Part shown: one piece after another, positions 24,351 through 36,416 of the stretch
Position numbering within the stretch: the stretch's first letter is position 1
Layout: each line of letters begins with the position of its first letter
From: Schoenoplectus triqueter
Taxonomy: Eukaryota; Streptophyta; Magnoliopsida; Poales; Cyperaceae
Assembly: GCA_964058805.1 (NCBI GenBank)
Contig: CAXKVV010000277.1
Coordinates: 186,001-250,000, forward strand
Direction of reading: 5' to 3'
Length of the DNA stretch: 64,000 nt
Made by a program: the position numbers and the translations under genes
Notes under the pieces: generated by a model
Seen by the model: the letters and a program-made list of their open reading frames with translations, nothing else
Told to the model about the DNA's origin: nothing
The model's database searches: none

Positions 24351-25522
24351 TTCTGACCCCTCTAAATAAAATTTCTGTCCACTCTGGATCGTGTGATTAT
24401 TTTTCACTGAGAAAATAAATATTTAATATCGTGGATAATAAAATAATTATACAAAATTTTTAAAATATGAAGTTTCTTAGAGGAATTTTTTATCGTTATG
24501 ATTATTTATTATTTTGATTTTGATTTTTTATTATATTTTAATATATAAAAGATATTATTTTAATGATTTTATTTAATATCCGATTAGTTAATGGGTTTAA
24601 ACCCGATAAACTATTGAATCCGATTATTGACCCTTCCTGACTAAAATCGTGTATCGCCCTGTAAGATAGTGTATAGCATAATATCTTAATTTTTCCTGAT
24701 GGGTTTATATATTGAAGTTTCTTGCATTTTTTTGGGGGTATATCTGCAGTGTGAATTTGTTGTAATTTTATTTAATTTATATCATTGAAGCTCAATGTCA
24801 TGCGAACTTTGTGCAAATCATCAAGATGAGAGCAAATCATGTCTCCTAAAAAAATGCATAAATTTGCTGCTTTTTCCGACTATCTTTGAGGTAGGGAGAA
24901 GTGATCGATTTTAAAATTTTCATACCATTTAATATAAATTTTCTTCTTTTGATTTGCTTAATAGGTAGTACGATAACGTCAATCAAATAATGACGAAAGC
25001 TATCAACTTTAATTTAAATCATCTATAACATATATTCTATATATTTTTTCATGTCGACTTTCTTTATTGGGATCAGGCCAGAACGAGACATGGGAAGCCT
25101 CATGTCCGTGCTTTAATTTTGCAAATAACTAATAAGCTAATAAATGTTCTCTGTTTTTTTAAGACAAAAACTGAACTAATCCAATAGTGTTGTTGGCTCA
25201 ACTATACCACCCTATAAAATTAATGAAACAATTAATCAATATCAACCTTTCAAGTACCCATTACCAAATTCTTGTCCAAGCTTATTTGTCTCTGTGACCT
25301 GCAAGAAGTCTAGATGGCATGATTGTAGCATAGCGTCATTAGATTAAATTAACACATTTATAAAATATTTATAAATTAAAATTGAGAATCGATACACGAA
25401 TCTATAAATCTGTCCGAGTTGGCCTATTAGTAGGATGTCCTAATTCACATTGATATTTTTAAATATTTCGTTGACTACAAATTTTAATTTTTTTAATCAA
25501 TTTGAGAATTTCAGAATCCTAA
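24351..25522. other. Intergenic spacer
   Basis: AT-rich; no gene or element ends recognised. Confidence 0.4.
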
Positions 25523-25531
25523 TTTATGAAA

Positions 25532-25895
25532 GGGGAGAGATCCATAACCATAATGGGTTGTTTTGACAATCTTGATAATTGAATAAATACAAAATAAAGT
25601 TTAAAAATAGAAAAAAGATATAGATATGTAATTTTACTTATAGATTGATAGTGATTTAAATTTTATGTAATTTCATTATCGCTTAATAGTCCATTAAAGA
25701 CCAACAATTTTTTATATAATTTGCAATGGTTTTGATTTAACGTTATTTGATGAATCAAATTTACATCACTATCAATCTATAAGTAAAAAGAACGTTACTA
25801 TAGTTTTTTTTCCCTATTTTTATGATATTTTTGAATTTATTTAAATATCTATTATCAAGATTGTCAAAATAGACATTATCAAGTGATCCCTCCCC
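25532..25895. mobile_element. Mutator-type MITE, 364 bp, perfect 9-bp duplication
   Basis: It starts GGGGAGAGATCC and ends GGATCCCTCCCC-like (TGATCCCTCCCC). Both flanks carry TTTATGAAA (25523-25531 and 25896-25904). Inner inverted pairs TTTTGACAATCTTGATAAT and ATTATCAAGATTGTCAAAA make nearly the whole element a hairpin. It belongs with the copies at 9.1, 36.1, 42.0 and 56.8 kb. Confidence 0.9.
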
Positions 25896-25904
25896 TTTAT
25901 GAAA

Positions 25905-27029
25905 ATATTTCTTTCATTTCTAATCTATTGAAATTTTAGATCTCATAACTTAAAAGATTATGAATATGGATAATATCCATGTAAAGAAAAATATATTATT
26001 TTTTTGGAAGACTAAAGAAAAAACTTGTCCTGTAAAGAACCCTGCTAAAAATAATGTGCCTAACCTTTTGCAAAAAAGTACGTACTATGCTTTTATGTTT
26101 ACGAGCTAAAGTTTTAGCACATAGTATGATAAATCTATCCAAATTGGCTTATTAATAGGATGTCCTAATATTGTACAAAGTGAAGTTTTGTACAATATTG
26201 TTTTTCATGTTAAATGGACAATCAAATTCACATAAATGTGTTTTATTATTTATCTTTAATGACTTTATTATGTGGACTTATTTTGTACAATATTATTGTT
26301 ATTTATGTTAAACAAGTTATTATTTATAGGGAGCCAATACACAATAATCATCGGGGCTACTAACTTTATTATTCATGTTAATGATTCTGTTAAGTAATTT
26401 AATTTTGCATAGTACTTTGCTCTTCGACTTAAATGAGTTATTATTTAATTTGTAGCATTTAAATTGATAGTAAAAATACTGTATAAATTAGACTGTATCA
26501 TAATGGTCCTAACATGAATAATAAAATAAATATCGACAATAATATCAATGATGATACCTCCTAAATACTGCTCTTATTTATATTAATAACTTCGTGGTTT
26601 AATAATAAAAATACAATAAAAAATATTTTGCGTATTAAAATCATAAGATGAATATCAACTTATTTAACGTGAATATAGATATTGATATCTTCACCACACT
26701 TACTTTCCATTAGATATTATATCTAGTGAAGCATATTGAATTATTGATGGAAGATTATGCACTCGAAATCAGCATAGTTTCACATTAACAACAGTATTGA
26801 TAAATAAAAGAAACAAAAAGCAAAGACATTATTCTTCTCCGGTAGATTTTAATATTTGCATTTTTTTCACTTTTTCCTAATAAATAAATATAAAAATAGA
26901 TAATTATGGAGCAGTCCCATATATGTAATATGTTGGGCCTACACGCACGCATATTGTCGTTTGACACAATTGAGCACCACACTCCAAGAGTTGTGCGGCG
27001 GCCATGATTTGTGGCCAGCAAAATAACAA

Positions 27030-27032
<3 letters not shown>
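25905..27032. other. Intergenic spacer
   Basis: AT-rich. A short phrase, TTGGCYTATTARTAGGATGT followed by CCTAAT, occurs near 25425 and 26143 in the same orientation, suggesting an old dispersed duplication. No gene supported. Confidence 0.4.

Positions 27033-27060
<28 letters not shown>
27033..27060. repeat. (GA)n microsatellite
   Basis: About fourteen GA units. The minus-strand frame over it (Leu-Ser repeats) is a by-product. Confidence 0.9.
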
Positions 27061-27462
27061 ATCTAACATGGCATTTGTTCTCAGTGTCAGGAGCCTTCAG
27101 ATGCGATGTCGTTGGCATCAGTCTCTTTCAATGAATTTTAGAAGTTATAGATTTTAAAATATATAGATATAGAATCTTTAATTGGATTTCATTACATCGA
27201 AACATATGATAAATACATCACTGTGAAAAAAAAACTGTCTACTACTTTTCTGAAAAAAAGTTTTCAAACTAAAAGTTTAAAATATAAGGCTTAACTTACA
27301 TATAGACTACATAAATTCATAACTAAGGGGGTGAGATTTTTTTTTAATTTCGATTTTTTTTCTTATTTCTTATGTAAGCCCACTTATTTCATATGAAATT
27401 CATCTTAAAAAAATGAATGCTAATATATGAGACCGCTTGTTTAAGAAAAAAAGAGAAAACTT

Positions 27463-27645
27463 GAATATACCATTATGATGATATAAATTTGCAAACAAAA
27501 AATGACATGAATAATTTGGTAGCTGAGGCCCCCTCTATCTTTCATATACCATTATGATGATATAATTTTTAATGTCAGCATCCTACATTCCTACTCTTGC
27601 CATTTTACATTTCGAGCCAGCTGAGGCCCCCTCTATCTTTCAAAT
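27463..27645. repeat. Interleaved short direct repeats
   Basis: ATACCATTATGATGATATAA occurs at about 27467 and 27545, and GCTGAGGCCCCCTCTATCTT at about 27522 and 27620. The four copies alternate (A, B, A, B), so a segment of about 80-95 bp was tandemly duplicated and later altered. Confidence 0.75.
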
Positions 27646-27893
27646 CCAAAAATCCGAGTCATATTCGGTCCAATGGGTTTGATACCTCTCTTCTCTTAAT
27701 AGAGCCTAAATCAGCCCATGAATTTCAATCGTGCGATCTTCATTACACGGTATAGATGGAAGAACCTCTCAGTTTGGAAAATGCTGGACAGACTCTCAGT
27801 CACTCAGTCTCAGGTACGAATCCATGCTTGGATATTCTTGCTCTCCCTCGCCTTTTCATCAACTGGTTCACGGTTCATCTGTCTCTTTCTTTT

Positions 27894-28097
27894 TGATAGA
27901 ATGAGAGAGTGATTGATGAATATTTGATTATCTTGAATTCATTGATTACAATGTTTAAGCCTCTATTTATAAGCTAATGATTTAACAAACTAACTACTTA
28001 GTCTAACTAACTAATTCTAATCACTAAACATCTTCTATATCATACATCACATAATATCTCTAACTAACCTATACAATTTTATTCCTATACTCTAACA
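27894..28097 (-). repeat. 3' LTR
   Basis: 204 bp, bounded by TG...CA when read on the minus strand. It is preceded on that strand by the polypurine tract. Confidence 0.9.
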
Positions 28098-28106
28098 CCC
28101 CCCCTC
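28098..28106 (-). other. Polypurine tract
   Basis: Minus-strand GAGGGGGGG abuts the TG of the 3' LTR, the standard position for plus-strand priming. Confidence 0.8.
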
Positions 28107-28849
28107 AAATTCATCGTGCGATACGTATGGTGAGTTTGCACATCTTACAAGTTCTAACATCTCGATTCATGAATTTGATCTCCAATTGCATCACGGGTCG
28201 TCTTGAAGAAAGGTAGAAGGGAGATGAGCTCTTTTGGCTCAAGAAAAACTATTGATTGTTTCATGCTCTTTTGAGACATTTTAAAACATCAAATAGAAGT
28301 ATCTTTGTCCTTTTTAACAATAATTCGAGACTAGTTTGAGTTCTCTTGAAAGAAAAGAAAAGAAGAATAAAAACCCAGTGCATGGTTTGATCGTTGGAAA
28401 TTTAATTGGGAATAGAGGTTTTGGTTGTGAATTGTAGGAAAGCTTTGGAAAATTGTATATGAATTTGTCTTTGCATCTCAGATGGATGTAACATCTAAAC
28501 AAGCCTGAAATCATTCCATCTAAATTGAAAGAGGGTCCCAAGTGTCTTCAAGAAAGTATCTACAGCCCACAAGTATTGCTTCAACAACAATTATGCTAAT
28601 TGGTTGTTTCTTGAAATAAGTCTCGCCGGTTGGAGCACAATTTCCACACATATAAGACCAAGCAGTTCAATCTTAGATGCATAGTGAACCTTTACTTACA
28701 AGAACTTGTATTATAAGTACCTTACATTAATGATCCAAGATTTAGGTGCATCTTCAATGATCAAATCATTTGCTGATGAGTCTTGGAAGAATTCAAATTC
28801 GAGAGGTAGTCCTCAGAAGCCTCTTTGAACCACAAACTCCACATGAAAA

Positions 28850-28996
28850 TCAATTGTCGAATGAAATGCAACATCGTTGAAGCATGAGAGACTCAATCGC
28901 ACAACAGGCTAAGCCGAAGGTCATGGGCCATATTGAGTTCCTCCTGGCCCCGATCAAGAGATCAGCGACTTTGGAGATCATGAACTCCACTGCCAT
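28850..28996 (-). pseudogene. Captured fragment of complex I subunit PSST (NDUFS7/NuoB) in a chimeric 48-codon ORF
   Basis: A minus-strand ATG at 28996 opens a frame whose residues 4-35 read as the conserved N-terminal part of mitochondrial complex I subunit PSST (20 kDa subunit, NDUFS7/NuoB), which binds iron-sulphur cluster N2. The diagnostic part is [18 protein letters not shown] (residues 20-37), matching the invariant '[13 protein letters not shown]' with the twin cysteines that ligate N2; upstream, [10 protein letters not shown] fits the preceding helix. Similarity stops after the cysteine pair and the frame runs out 11 codons later. All downstream domain sequence, including the other two cluster ligands, is absent, so the piece cannot function as PSST. 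The frame is also open upstream of the ATG for about 40 codons. It lies just after the retroelement leader, where gag would begin. Homology was judged from memory of the family; capture by the retroelement is inference. Confidence 0.8.
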
Positions 28997-29724
28997 AGTA
29001 AGACCTATCAATTCTAAGTTTTCTCGTTCAAATCCTAGCGAGATAACAGATGAGACGAGCTGCCTCGCGCGATGTTGTGCATCGGAGCGGCGGTCAATTT
29101 GGAGGCGGAGAGCTAGTCACGCTGTCTCTGTTGATCGAAGATAGTCGTGCGCTTGCTGAGTGGAGATAGTCACGTCGTCTCTGTTGATCGGAGAAGAAGC
29201 TTTTCAATCGATTGTTTGTTGAGGAGAGAAGATTTTAACTGCGCGATGAGCTTGAGACACTCGGACATGTAGTAGTCAGAGGAAAACAGGGCCGCAGATC
29301 AGCGTAGCAACTGATTGTGATCAGCGAACTCTAAAAGGGGATCAACGAAGTTGGATCTGAGAGAAGCAGATCTTGACTTGCGAAGGTGATTTCAGGGCGA
29401 TGAGGAATCAACAATCTCTTGAAGGTGATTTGATTGTGATCAGCGATCAGTGATCTTGTGGAGGTGAAACAGTTATGATTTCTTGATTGTTTATTAATCG
29501 GAGAGAGGAGGCGACATAAAGAATGTTGGAGAAGAAGTAGGAGAGAAGGTAGGAATAAAAGAGTGGAATTGAGATTTATTGTTCAAATAGAAGGTAAGAA
29601 TAACAAAATAAAAGGTTTATTTATTGGGAATAGCCGAGAAAAAAAAGGAATAAATGTTGGAATAGGTTGAGATAAGGCCCATAATTTCTAGAATAGGCGT
29701 TGGCCTAATTCCAGTGGTATTCCT

Positions 29725-29736
29725 GCTCTGATACCA
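29725..29736 (-). other. Primer-binding site (initiator tRNA-Met type)
   Basis: Minus-strand TGGTATCAGAGC directly follows the 5' LTR. This is the usual plant LTR-retroelement priming sequence and fixes the element's orientation. Confidence 0.9.
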
Positions 29737-29940
29737 TGATAGAATGAGAGAGTGAGAGATGAATATTTTACTATTTTGAATTCATTGATTACAATGTCTA
29801 AATCTCTATTTATAGACTAATGATCTAACAAACTAATTACTTAGTCTAACTAATTAATTCCAATCACTAAATATCTCTCATATCATATATTACACAATAT
29901 CTCCAACTAAGCTATACAATTTTATTCATATACTCTAACG
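29737..29940 (-). repeat. 5' LTR
   Basis: 204 bp, direct repeat of 27894-28097 with about 12% difference. Its outermost dinucleotide has mutated from TG to CG. Confidence 0.9.
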
Positions 29941-32900
29941 CTTTCTCTATTTTTCAAATTTATCTACAATTGTTTGTTTTGTATGATTTATCTATAATTT
30001 CAGTGAAATGCACGAGGAAGTTGAGAAAGTCAGTTATCTAGATTGGAAATTGGAGCATAGCCACTACAAATCCCTCGTCACTTGTCAGTGGCCGCTACCA
30101 TGTCACCGGAAAAGACAATTGGAACAAGTAGTTCCTTCTTACTTACTTGAATTGTCTTTTCAATATATTGTTTATTACCAGCAGTAGTTCATGCGAATAT
30201 TTCTGTTCGTCGACCTGATTTCTGAGCACTTTATCAAATTTATATAGACTGGTACTGATTAACAAGGCATGTTGTTCATTATCAATCTGTACTTGTTTTG
30301 GTCTTTACCTTATTTTAAAAATGAATCCAAGAGACCTGTATTCCAAATACAGATGACTCATTCTCTGTTTCAAAAGCAATAGATGTATAAGAAGATTCAT
30401 ATTTCTGGGTACTAATTAAACCACACTGGTTGCAAACCACTTTGAACAATCTGGAACGAACTGCATTACAAAGTGCCTGCATAATCTGTTGGAGAATAGA
30501 AACCCACAAAATTGCTCTTGAATTGATTATTTTGACAAGCGCATGACCAAAAATCAAAGAAAAGCATGACTCGATTAAACCACAAAAAGGATTTAGTAGA
30601 AAGTAGAAATAACTGGTTGGTGACTCTGTTAAACCAATAAGAGTTTTTATCAGAAAGTCAAAACAGACTGGACCATGAAGCAGAATCCAACGGAAACCGA
30701 ATGATTACCTGAAAATTCACATGATTGGTTCCAAACTAACTCATCCACAGTCTGGATCAATTTTCAAAATGACCCTAACCACTACTTTATCAGCATAGAA
30801 ACCCAAATGCCCCCAGACCGCACAATTCAGAAATGACCCTTACTGCAAATTTGCTGACCTCTATGATCAGTAAACAGAAGTCTACTAACCCAGATCGAGC
30901 TAAACTTGGTTTAACGTGTGATGGTGCTTACTGTTTGAACCCTGGTAGATGTAATGTCACATGTTACATTTATGACCCACACTTTTGAGATTCTCAGATG
31001 CAACATGAGGCATGTTTAATTTAAGGAACAGTTTACAACTTTTGTACTAGTACACTTCCATACGGCAAGTTTTATTTTCTTCCTTTTTTTGTTCTTAATG
31101 TTAAATTAGGCAAATATTTGTAACACTTGGGGTAAAACTAAAATTTCTCCGAGCACCTGAGTGAACCTGTGGCATACATAGAAGTATTGAACAGGAGCAT
31201 GTGCATGTGGAGGCCCAGACTGTAATCGTCCCAGCTATTCTTGTGACATGAAGTACGGAGTATATTGTGACATGGGATCAACTCATCCAAGATCAAGCAT
31301 AAAATCCTGGCCTACAATGAGAAGCTCGATGATTGTGATGCTATGGTTTAGAAATCAAAATATATGATTAGGTTAGTAGTTGATGCGAATGAGATGGAAT
31401 GGAGTAGATTAGTTCAGTGGTCTACTGCTATAGTTGGTTGTACCAGTTGATCACGACTGTTCAGATATTTTCATGGAGTTTATTATCATTATCATCATCA
31501 TCATCATCATCATCATCATTATTCAATTGACTACTTGCTTGTTGTTTTTGTTGTCTATATGGATGCACAGTTTGCTAAGTTACAGCATATAGTACCTCAA
31601 CCCTGGTTCTATATTTCTTTTCTTGTATTCTCAACACAGTTATTAGCTTCATTCTATCAAGTAAATTGTTGAATAACGCGAAAGGTTATTTTATTTTTAT
31701 AATTTATTATCTCCAATAGACATTGTCATTACTCAATACTCATTTGGTTTATCTGTTGGCTGGTAACGGTGCATTTACTGCTCAAGGTACCAGAAGATAG
31801 CACAGTGATACTTAGTACAAATACAGGAGTTTATTGCTGGATATTGCCCCCATCATGCTAATCATCTGGTACTTGGGACCACGATAATTAAATGCTGATG
31901 TTTAATGAATTTTCTTCAGAAACACTTCAGAATTGATAGATAATGAACCTTATTCTCGAACCGCTAATGCAAGGCAGTTATATTGGTATCTATAAACTCT
32001 GCTCGGGAAGCTTCTCCAAATCTAAGGGCGAGGCCAAGCAGTGTTTCTCCTCCTAATGAAGGTGTGATGCAGTTGGAAACTTGGACCTATATGGATTGAA
32101 TTCAAAATTTGCTTAATTATCTGCTGGCACTGATGCAGATAGCAAATCACTATAATTGTATGGCACATGCAGTGATTGAGATATACTCCTTTGGATTCCA
32201 TCATTCCAAGGTGGTCACTCACTCCAAACATTTTCTACTTGTATGGTGATGGATAGTGAATCATGATTGGTCAAGATATTCACCAACTAGCTAGAAATTT
32301 AATGTGGAGAAGGTACCAACAGGCAAATTGGGCCCATATTGGCCTGATAGGTTGCCTAGAACCACCATGGCATGTCGCCACAGCAATCCCAGCTTGGGAC
32401 CTACCTAAGATTTGAATACTTTTTGGGTTCTTCTTCTCCATTTATTCTCAAATCTACAGAGTCCGGCAGTTAAATCCATGGACAATGGATTAAGTTAACA
32501 ATTTTTTTTTTGTAATCACCACATATGATTTCTAAATTTTAGATTTAACGTTTAAAATATAATCTATGAGGTGCAAATGAAAAATGACGATCTAATGTAT
32601 CATATTCATATGTCATTCATCAAACATGATAAAAAAATTTTAATTGCAATCCTTCCTATTTAATTACTTGCCTGTCGTGAAATAAATTAAATTATGCCCA
32701 AATAGTGAATACATCAAAATCTTTTGAGAAGTATAAAATTTATGTGAAACCTTTCTAACATGATTTGAAATTATGTTATATGGGAGCAACTAAATTACAT
32801 GCCATATGTGACAAGATTTTAATTTTCATATGCATTTAAAAAGAAACTAACTATTCGTTGCCTCTCTCTCTCTCATATAAACTAGAATTTCAGTGTCCCA

Positions 32901-34017
32901 TTGGCTGTTTGGCAGTGCAATATATCTGTCAGATAAGTAAAATATCTGACATTCCATTGAAATTCTCAGCTATCTTATATATCACGGTTGAGGACCTCAA
33001 TTTATATTGTATGTTATCAATGGAGAAAGATTCAAGATTCAGTGATACTGTGGAGCAATGCAATGCAATGCCAAGATGCCATACACCGTAAATAGAATTT
33101 TATGAAAGCTCAGAGGTCACATGAACTGGACTGAAAGTTGTCCTGTGAGAAGACTGCCCAACTGCACGGCCTCACGTTGCTTTGGTCGTTGGGTCCCCAT
33201 TGGGGAGGGGTGCACATCTTATGTAGTACTTTATGGATGTAAGGTAACTTTATGTAAATTTCAACCGTCAAATTTATATGATAATTATATATGATTAAGA
33301 CGGCAACAATTTGTGTGACGATCATTGGTGGAGCCACTCTGTGAGTTTGGAGTTCCAGGATTCTATTGAAATTAAAAAATAAAAAATTCAGGAACTCTAG
33401 TGAAAAAAAGAATAGGGACACCAGTGAAAAAAAATAGGATCTCAAAACTGAAGGACTAGTGAAAAAAAACCCTGAGATTTTAATGAATTGTCATTAATTT
33501 TTTTTACTACTAAATTAAAATCCTAGTACGTCACTGGTGATAACTATCCGTGATCAGAAAAGTGACTGTTAAGATTCACGAGTCTGAAGTACTTCAGGGC
33601 ATGAGGATTCGGTGGAGAGAAGATTTAATAATCATAGGATCTTATGTTGACATTCACTGAAACAATACCTAATTAATTTATATTCTAATTAAGAGTTCAC
33701 CCCTTTATTTAAGTGTTCGGCACTTGTTATTGAATCTGAAAATTAAGTCCGTTCAAAATATTTTTGTATTAACAAAAAGATCTCAATATTATTGAACTGT
33801 GAATTTTATTTTCTTGGATGCTTTTGGTACGTTTTAATTGTATTTCGCATTTGATTGTCAATATCAACAATATGTGTATGCAAGTTGCATACTTGCATGC
33901 ATCTATTTAAAAAATAATTCGTTGGCACTTGGCAGTTACTTGAAATATTAAAATTGAATAAACACACAAATATAATATTTAATTTTTATTTCATATATAT
34001 GTATATCTATATCTATA
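29941..34017. other. Intergenic, slightly higher GC, no firm gene
   Basis: This is the least repeat-like long spacer. A 59-codon plus-strand frame (30008-30187) starts with an acidic-basic, coding-like stretch (MHEEVEKVSYLDWKLEHSHY) just after a good splice-acceptor sequence (ATAATTTCAG). On the minus strand, 31969-32095 has an open stretch containing ITPSLGGETLLGLALRFGEA that looks protein-like. Neither matches a family I can name. They may be exons of a decayed gene, but the evidence does not allow a call. Confidence 0.35.
31483..31522. repeat. (ATC)n microsatellite
   Basis: About twelve ATC units with ATT interruptions at both ends. Confidence 0.9.
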
Positions 34018-34629
34018 TCTATACTATATTATAAAAAATATATGTATTGAAAACATCCATTAATTTTATTAAATAATGTGTAATGACCAAAATACTCTTA
34101 GTCAATTTATGATTGAGATTGATTAATTTTATAAAAGTAACGGTTTAGATTTTAGTAAACCCATTTTCCTTCTTCATTCCATTTACTATTTTTTACCAAT
34201 GCATTTATAGGTCTAAAAAAAATTGTATACCAAAGAAATTAAATATCGACTATTTTTAAGTTTTATTATAAAGAAGAAAATTACACATTGTACAACCTTA
34301 CTCAGAAAAAAATATTATATTTTATGTATTATCTTTTACTAAATATTAAATTAATTTTATTTAAAATCTAAGAGCTTTTAAAATTAATTTATATATAAAT
34401 TATATCTAATAAATATGTTATTTTTATAATAAAATTAGTATTACATAATTATTCTAAAAAGTTAGATATTAAATAATTAAATATCAACTATTATAAAATT
34501 TAATTGTAACAAAAAGAAAAATACACTTATACGATCTTATTCAGAAAAAACTATTATATTTTGTACGTCATTATTGATTAAATAATATTTTAAAATTAAG
34601 AGGGTACGCACAATGGAGTTTTATGCTAG
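34018..34629 (+). mobile_element. Candidate Helitron-like element, 612 bp
   Basis: TCTATACTATATTATAAAA follows an A, and a CTAG at 34626-34629 precedes a T. This fits the Helitron rule of insertion between A and T with TC...CTRR ends. Within it a segment of about 130 bp (34235-34365 and 34478-34590) is repeated in diverged direct form, including ATACACTTATACGATCTTAT against its counterpart. No 3' hairpin is visible, so the call is tentative. Confidence 0.35.
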
Positions 34630-34802
34630 TTTTAAAAAAATATAGATATATTTACAAAAATTTGCAGAAATACTTAATAAACATAACGTATTCATCTTTT
34701 TTACCGAATAGGTATTTCAACCTACTTTTTGTTTTACTGGATATGTTATTTCCATTGTTATTATTATTATTATTATTTGCATCAAAGGAGTACTTGTGGT
34801 AT

Positions 34803-35219
34803 TAGAGTGTTAATTATTGACCGAATTATTGGGTTAAGCTGATCCGACTTGTCTCGATCCAACATGATCTGAAAATAAATATGTCAGATATAAGCTTATT
34901 TTTTTGATCCAAATCGGGTTAGGTCGGGTTCGGATCAACCTGATCTGACCCGATTAATTATGATTTTTAAGGTAATTTTATGATTTAGTACTAACTAAAG
35001 TTTAAATATATATTAACTATATATTAATTAAAATTAATTAATATTTAATTATTTAAAATAATATAAAATAATTAATTATTTTACATGGGTCGGATTGATC
35101 CGTAACCCGGTCGGATCGGGTTTAGGTCAAGATTTTTGACCCGAATATAATTAAGTTGGGATTGAGTTATGACAAAAAAAAATGATAAAATAATAATGAC
35201 CCGACCCATTGACACCCTA
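34803..35219. mobile_element. hAT-type MITE, 417 bp
   Basis: The left tip TAGAGTGTTAATTATTGACC and inverted right tip TAGGGTGTCAATGGGTCGGG pair imperfectly. The flanks TGTGGTAT and CATGGTAT agree at 6 of 8 bases. Subterminal GGTCGGGT/ACCCGACC motifs occur in both orientations, as in the element at 18353. Confidence 0.6.
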
Positions 35220-35299
35220 CATGGTATAGTTGACAGGTTGGGTAATAACTGAACTTTTTTTTACATTTTGTATTTGTTTTCTTTTCTTTATAATTGAAA

Positions 35300-35510
35300 A
35301 ATAATTAAATCTTTCAATTCCCATAAAAAAAATCATTAAATCTTTCAATTTCCATGAAAAATTATTAAATCTTCCAATTTCCATGAAAAATTATTAAATG
35401 TTCCAATTTCCATGAAAAATTATTAAATCTTCCAATTTCCATGAAAAATTATTAAATCTTCCAATTTCCATAAAAAAACACTGAATCTTTCAATTTCCAT
35501 AAAAAAATTG
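35300..35510. repeat. Tandem repeat, about 29-31 bp unit, about 7 copies
   Basis: The unit is AAATCTTCCAATTTCCATG followed by AAAAATTATT. Central copies are nearly identical and outer copies are more diverged, the usual pattern for replication slippage or unequal exchange. Confidence 0.9.
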
Positions 35511-36050
35511 GAATAACATATCACTCACAGGACGAGGAAATTAACAATGTTAGTTTCATATTTGAAGCCTAGTACACCTCCAATTGAACAGTAGGTCTTT
35601 ACCTTTCTTCCAGAACTTCCCTACATCTAAACTAGCTGGTTATGCTTCAAGAACATAGGATGGCTCTACGAACTTTGGATAAGCAAACGAATACAAAATT
35701 CTTTTCTCCATCAAATGTCCCAGCACCAAAATGGTCGACGCCAGCTGAAAGTGCCTACCGACGTCATTCTCCCATTAAAACCCAAACAGTCTCCACCAAT
35801 TGGATTGATGAATCCAAAACCTTCATTTATAGACTGCATAGGTGAAGTAAGACTAAGAGGATTCAGGTGGAATGTCTCTATTTGTATATCTGTTATGCAC
35901 AAAATCATGGAAGCACCTCACACTTGTATATACCACATCAATCTTCATATCGTTCTTTGTTTAGTGGAATAAGTAACATTATTTAGAATAAGACCAGACA
36001 TTCTTTTAGTAATTTTTTAATATGATAGCAACTAGAAAATAATTATGTAA
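35511..36050. other. Spacer
   Basis: Three overlapping frames of 65-85 codons lie on opposite strands between 35642 and 35972, but none shows a recognisable domain. No gene called. Confidence 0.35.
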
Positions 36051-36416
36051 GGGGAGGATCACTCGACGGTGGGTTATTTGGATAATGACACTCTAATTGA
36101 ATTTTAAAAAATCATTAAAATAGAGAAAAATTATAGATATATTCTTGAACTTATAAATCTATCATGTTTTTAAATTTATGAAATTTATTTATCATTTATA
36201 GTCCATCAAAGACCAGTAAAATTTTATATAATTTATAACATTTATAATTAATTATCACTGATAAATTATTAAATAATAATTAAATTGGGTGAAATTTAGA
36301 ACGGTATCGATTTATAAGTTGAATGAATACCCTGATATTTTAAAATATTTTTTAATTTATTGAAAGTGTCATTGCCAAAATTGTTAAAATAACGAATTGT
36401 CGAGTGATCCCTCTAC
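36051..36416. mobile_element. Mutator-type MITE copy, about 366 bp
   Basis: It starts GGGGAGGATCACTCGAC and ends GTCGAGTGATCCCTCTAC. The inner pair 'gtccatcaaagacc' and 'ctgataaattattaaataat' is more diverged than in other copies. The flanks no longer match well. Confidence 0.8.

Larger units (their letters stand above)
27894..29940 (-). mobile_element. Non-autonomous LTR retrotransposon, 2.05 kb
   Basis: Two direct repeats of 204 bp (27894-28097 and 29737-29940) bound the element. Read on the minus strand the LTR starts TGTTAGAGTATAGG and ends CATTCTATCA. The primer-binding site TGGTATCAGAGC (initiator tRNA-Met type) lies at 29725-29736, directly inside the 5' LTR, and a polypurine tract GAGGGGGGG precedes the 3' LTR. 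The flanks CTTTT (27889-27893) and CTTTC (29941-29945) fit a 5-bp target duplication with one change. The 1.64-kb interior has no gag, protease, integrase or reverse transcriptase; it holds a leader and a captured host gene piece. The LTRs differ at about 25 of 204 positions by eye, mostly transitions, so the insertion is old. Confidence 0.9.

Noticed and set aside
28884..29144. 86-codon plus-strand ORF inside the LTR element
   Set aside because: It is antisense to the PSST-derived frame and to the element's own direction.
31969..32095. Possible LysM domain on the minus strand
   Set aside because: The resemblance is limited to a few residues and no start or exon structure could be established.
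35300..35510. Regular 29-bp repeats considered as a CRISPR array
   Set aside because: The units are directly adjacent with no unique spacers, in plant nuclear DNA.
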